A program made the position numbers and the translations under genes. Below, in pieces: positions 6,406-8,064 of a DNA stretch of 8,064 bases. Each line of letters begins with the position of its first letter. The first letter of the stretch is position 1. The notes beneath the pieces were generated by a model that had not been told where the DNA came from, did no database searches, and saw only the letters and a program-made list of their open reading frames with translations. Source of the DNA: Candidatus Latescibacterota bacterium (GTDB lineage Bacteria; Latescibacterota; UBA2968; UBA8231); assembly GCA_003529325.1 (NCBI GenBank), contig DPVW01000447.1, positions 1 to 8,064 of the forward strand, written 5' to 3'.

Positions 6406-6427
6406 CACAGCCAGCTGATATCGACCC

Positions 6428-6435
6428 AAGGGGAG
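6428..6435 (+). promoter_or_regulatory. Shine-Dalgarno of recA
   Basis: AAGGGGAG lies 11 bases before the recA ATG at 6447 and is one of the strongest ribosome binding sites in the window, which fits high recA expression. It fixes the start. I see no convincing promoter and no CTGT-N8-ACAG LexA box in the 41-nt gap. Confidence 0.7.
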
Positions 6436-6446
6436 CAAGACGAGAC

Positions 6447-7556
6447 ATGGCCAAGACCAACAGCAATGGCAAACCGGATGACAAGAGCCGGGAACAAGCC
6501 CTGGATCTGGCGATTTCACAGATCGAGAAACAGTATGGCAAGGGCTCCATCATGCGCATGGGTGGTGAAGGGGGCATCGTCGAAGTCGAGTCCATTCCTT
6601 CCGGCGCGTTATCCATCGATCTGGCCTTGGGTATAGGTGGCTTTCCCCGCGGGCGGATCGTCGAGATCTATGGCCCGGAGGGGGCCGGCAAGACGATGGT
6701 CTCACTGCACGCCATCCGTGAAGCTCAGCAGGCGGGAGGCACAGCCGCCTTCATCGACGCCGAACACGCCCTCGATATCACCTTTGCCAGACGGATCGGT
6801 GTCGATGTCGAAAATCTCATCATCTCGCAGCCTGATTCCGGCGAACAAGCCCTGGAAATCGTCGAGACGCTCGTGCGCTCAGGCGCCTTCGATATCATCG
6901 TCCTCGATTCGGTGGCTGCCCTCGTGCCGCAGGCTGAACTCGAGGGCGACATGGGGGACTCCCACATGGGGCTGCACGCGCGGCTCATGTCGCAGGCCCT
7001 GCGCAAGCTGACGGGCAGTATCAGCCGCTCGCGCACCTGTTGCATCTTTATCAACCAGCTGCGCATGAAGATCGGTGTCATGTTTGGCAATCCAGAGACG
7101 ACGACCGGCGGCAACGCGCTGAAGTTCTATGCTTCTGTGAGGCTGGATATTCGTCGCATCGGCGCAGTCAAGAAGGGCGATGAGGTGTTGGGCAATCAGA
7201 CGCGCGTCAAGGTGGTGAAAAACAAGGTGGCGCCGCCCTTCAGACAATGCGAGTTTGATATTCTGTATGATCAGGGGATCTCAAAAGAGGGCGAGTTGAT
7301 CGACCTCGGAGTTGCAAACGGCATCGTAGAAAAATCGGGCGCCTGGTATTCCTACGGTAGCGATCGTATTGGGCAGGGTCGTGACAACGTCCGTGAATTT
7401 CTCAGAAATAATCCGGATATTGCTGACGCTATAGAAAACGCAGTCCGTGAGGGCGTGGGCCTGGCGGCAAGAATCCCGACCGCGGCGCCGGCAGGGAGCA
7501 CCGGTACGGTAGCTGAAGAGGCGGTTGGAGAAGTCGAAGCCCTCGAGGCTGGCTGA
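6447..7556 (+). CDS. recA: Recombinase RecA
   Basis: RecA forms ATP-dependent filaments on single-stranded DNA, carries out strand exchange, and triggers LexA cleavage in organisms with an SOS response. The protein has 369 residues, against 353 in E. coli. Present in order: N-terminal oligomerisation helix (about 14-36, [20 protein letters not shown]), Walker A GPEGAGKT (76-83), the catalytic glutamate in FIDAEHALD (E106), Walker B-like [13 protein letters not shown], the MGDSHMG loop, and loop L2 with [19 protein letters not shown], followed by the near-invariant [15 protein letters not shown]. The short tail is acidic ([13 protein letters not shown]). Unusual residues are G79-A80 and M84 in Walker A, where most RecA proteins have GPESSGKTT, and ALDIT (108-112) in place of ALDPV or similar. 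Key catalytic K82, T83 and E106 are kept, so activity is expected. recX follows directly. Confidence 0.98.
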   Translation: MAKTNSNGKPDDKSREQALDLAISQIEKQYGKGSIMRMGGEGGIVEVESIPSGALSIDLALGIGGFPRGRIVEIYGPEGAGKTMVSLHAIREAQQAGGTAAFIDAEHALDITFARRIGVDVENLIISQPDSGEQALEIVETLVRSGAFDIIVLDSVAALVPQAELEGDMGDSHMGLHARLMSQALRKLTGSISRSRTCCIFINQLRMKIGVMFGNPETTTGGNALKFYASVRLDIRRIGAVKKGDEVLGNQTRVKVVKNKVAPPFRQCEFDILYDQGISKEGELIDLGVANGIVEKSGAWYSYGSDRIGQGRDNVREFLRNNPDIADAIENAVREGVGLAARIPTAAPAGSTGTVAEEAVGEVEALEAG

Positions 7557-7568
7557 TTTTCCGATCGC

Positions 7569-8060
7569 GTGAACGACGATGGCAGTGCTGGCCGGGCCCG
7601 TCACTCGGCGTTGCGCTTGCTAGCACGTCGTGAGCACAGTCAGTATGAGTTAAGACGAAAGCTTAAGGCGCGCGGCTATGGCGAGCGCTTAGTGGATGAG
7701 CTTCTGGCGGAATTAATCACTGAACGCTTGTTGTCGGATACTCGTTATGCCGAAGCCATGGTCACTAACCGCGCTAGTCGGGGGTATGGTCCCCTTCGCA
7801 TTTGCATGGAGTTGCGCGATCGAGGTGTGGCTGAAGGTATCGTCGATAAGGTATTGCAGGAGGCTGAAGTTGACTGGGACGAGCGTCTGCGCCATACCTA
7901 TGATCGGAAATATGGGGGGATTGCAGTCGAGAGCTTCAAGACTTGGGCCTCACGCGCCCAGTTTTTGAATAACAGAGGGTTCAGTGTCGACGCGATACGC
8001 CGTGTGATCGGGAATTACGGCGCGTCAACACCGAATGCTCGACGGGCAACCAAAGAATGA
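7569..8060 (+). CDS. recX: Regulatory protein RecX
   Basis: RecX binds along the RecA filament groove and limits filament growth and recombinase activity. The 163-residue protein is built of the expected three-helix repeats: ALRLLARREHSQYELRRKL (about 14-32), a middle repeat with the family motif ERLLSDTRYAEAMV (52-65) and RGYGPLRICMELRDRGV (71-87), and a C-terminal repeat DWDERLRHTYDRKYG (102-116) to FLNNRGFSVDAIRRVI. These details resemble beta/gammaproteobacterial RecX most closely. The GTG start at 7569 has no good Shine-Dalgarno. It lies 12 nt after the recA stop and in the same frame, so expression probably depends on transcription, and perhaps translation, from recA. Third-position GC is lower than in the upstream genes (about 56% over the first 120 codons, by hand). 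The window ends four bases after the stop. Confidence 0.93.
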   Translation: MNDDGSAGRARHSALRLLARREHSQYELRRKLKARGYGERLVDELLAELITERLLSDTRYAEAMVTNRASRGYGPLRICMELRDRGVAEGIVDKVLQEAEVDWDERLRHTYDRKYGGIAVESFKTWASRAQFLNNRGFSVDAIRRVIGNYGASTPNARRATKE

Positions 8061-8064
8061 AAAC

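Noticed and set aside
6397..6411. CTGCTTTAGCACAG before recA as a LexA box
   Set aside because: It has CTGC and ACAG halves but only six bases between them instead of eight, and it overlaps the pgpA stop.

Overview
The window comes from a GC-rich bacterium (roughly 60% GC by eye). Every feature is on the + strand and packed tightly. I cannot place the organism firmly. The tRNAs encode their 3' CCA, and the RecX protein and the C-terminal half of RecA look proteobacterial (gamma-like). The SRP RNA is the long, Alu-domain form, and the C-terminus of DnaX is unlike the enteric tau tail. Both of those fit other phyla better, for example Gemmatimonadota. A deep or unusual gammaproteobacterial lineage, or a genome with mosaic housekeeping genes, are both possible.

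Region 1 (2-1740): the 3' part of a NodU/CmcH/TobZ-type O-carbamoyltransferase, followed 20 nt later by a small SxtJ-like membrane protein. This pair recurs in polysaccharide and secondary-metabolite loci, and it probably ends such a locus upstream of the window. Region 2 (1793-2921): tadA (tRNA adenosine deaminase), then three tRNA genes (Ser-CGA, Ser-GGA, Ala-CGC), a long hairpin, and a ~275-nt SRP RNA. No clear promoter separates these RNAs from tadA. Region 3 (2956-6405): dnaX, recR, pgsA and pgpA. The first three overlap at their stop/start codons (TGATG and ATGA), so they form one translationally coupled unit joining DNA replication and repair with phosphatidylglycerol synthesis. PgsA makes phosphatidylglycerophosphate and PgpA dephosphorylates it. 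Region 4 (6447-8060): recA with a strong Shine-Dalgarno, then recX, its modulator, 12 nt after the recA stop and in the same frame.

This is mostly a core informational locus and I see no undescribed defence or mobile system. The points most worth a second look are the Alu-domain SRP RNA, the long hairpin in front of it, unusual residues in the RecA Walker A motif, the possible CTG start of pgpA, and the absence of ybaB between dnaX and recR. No stretch over 300 bases lacks a gene; 2273-2955 is filled by RNA genes.
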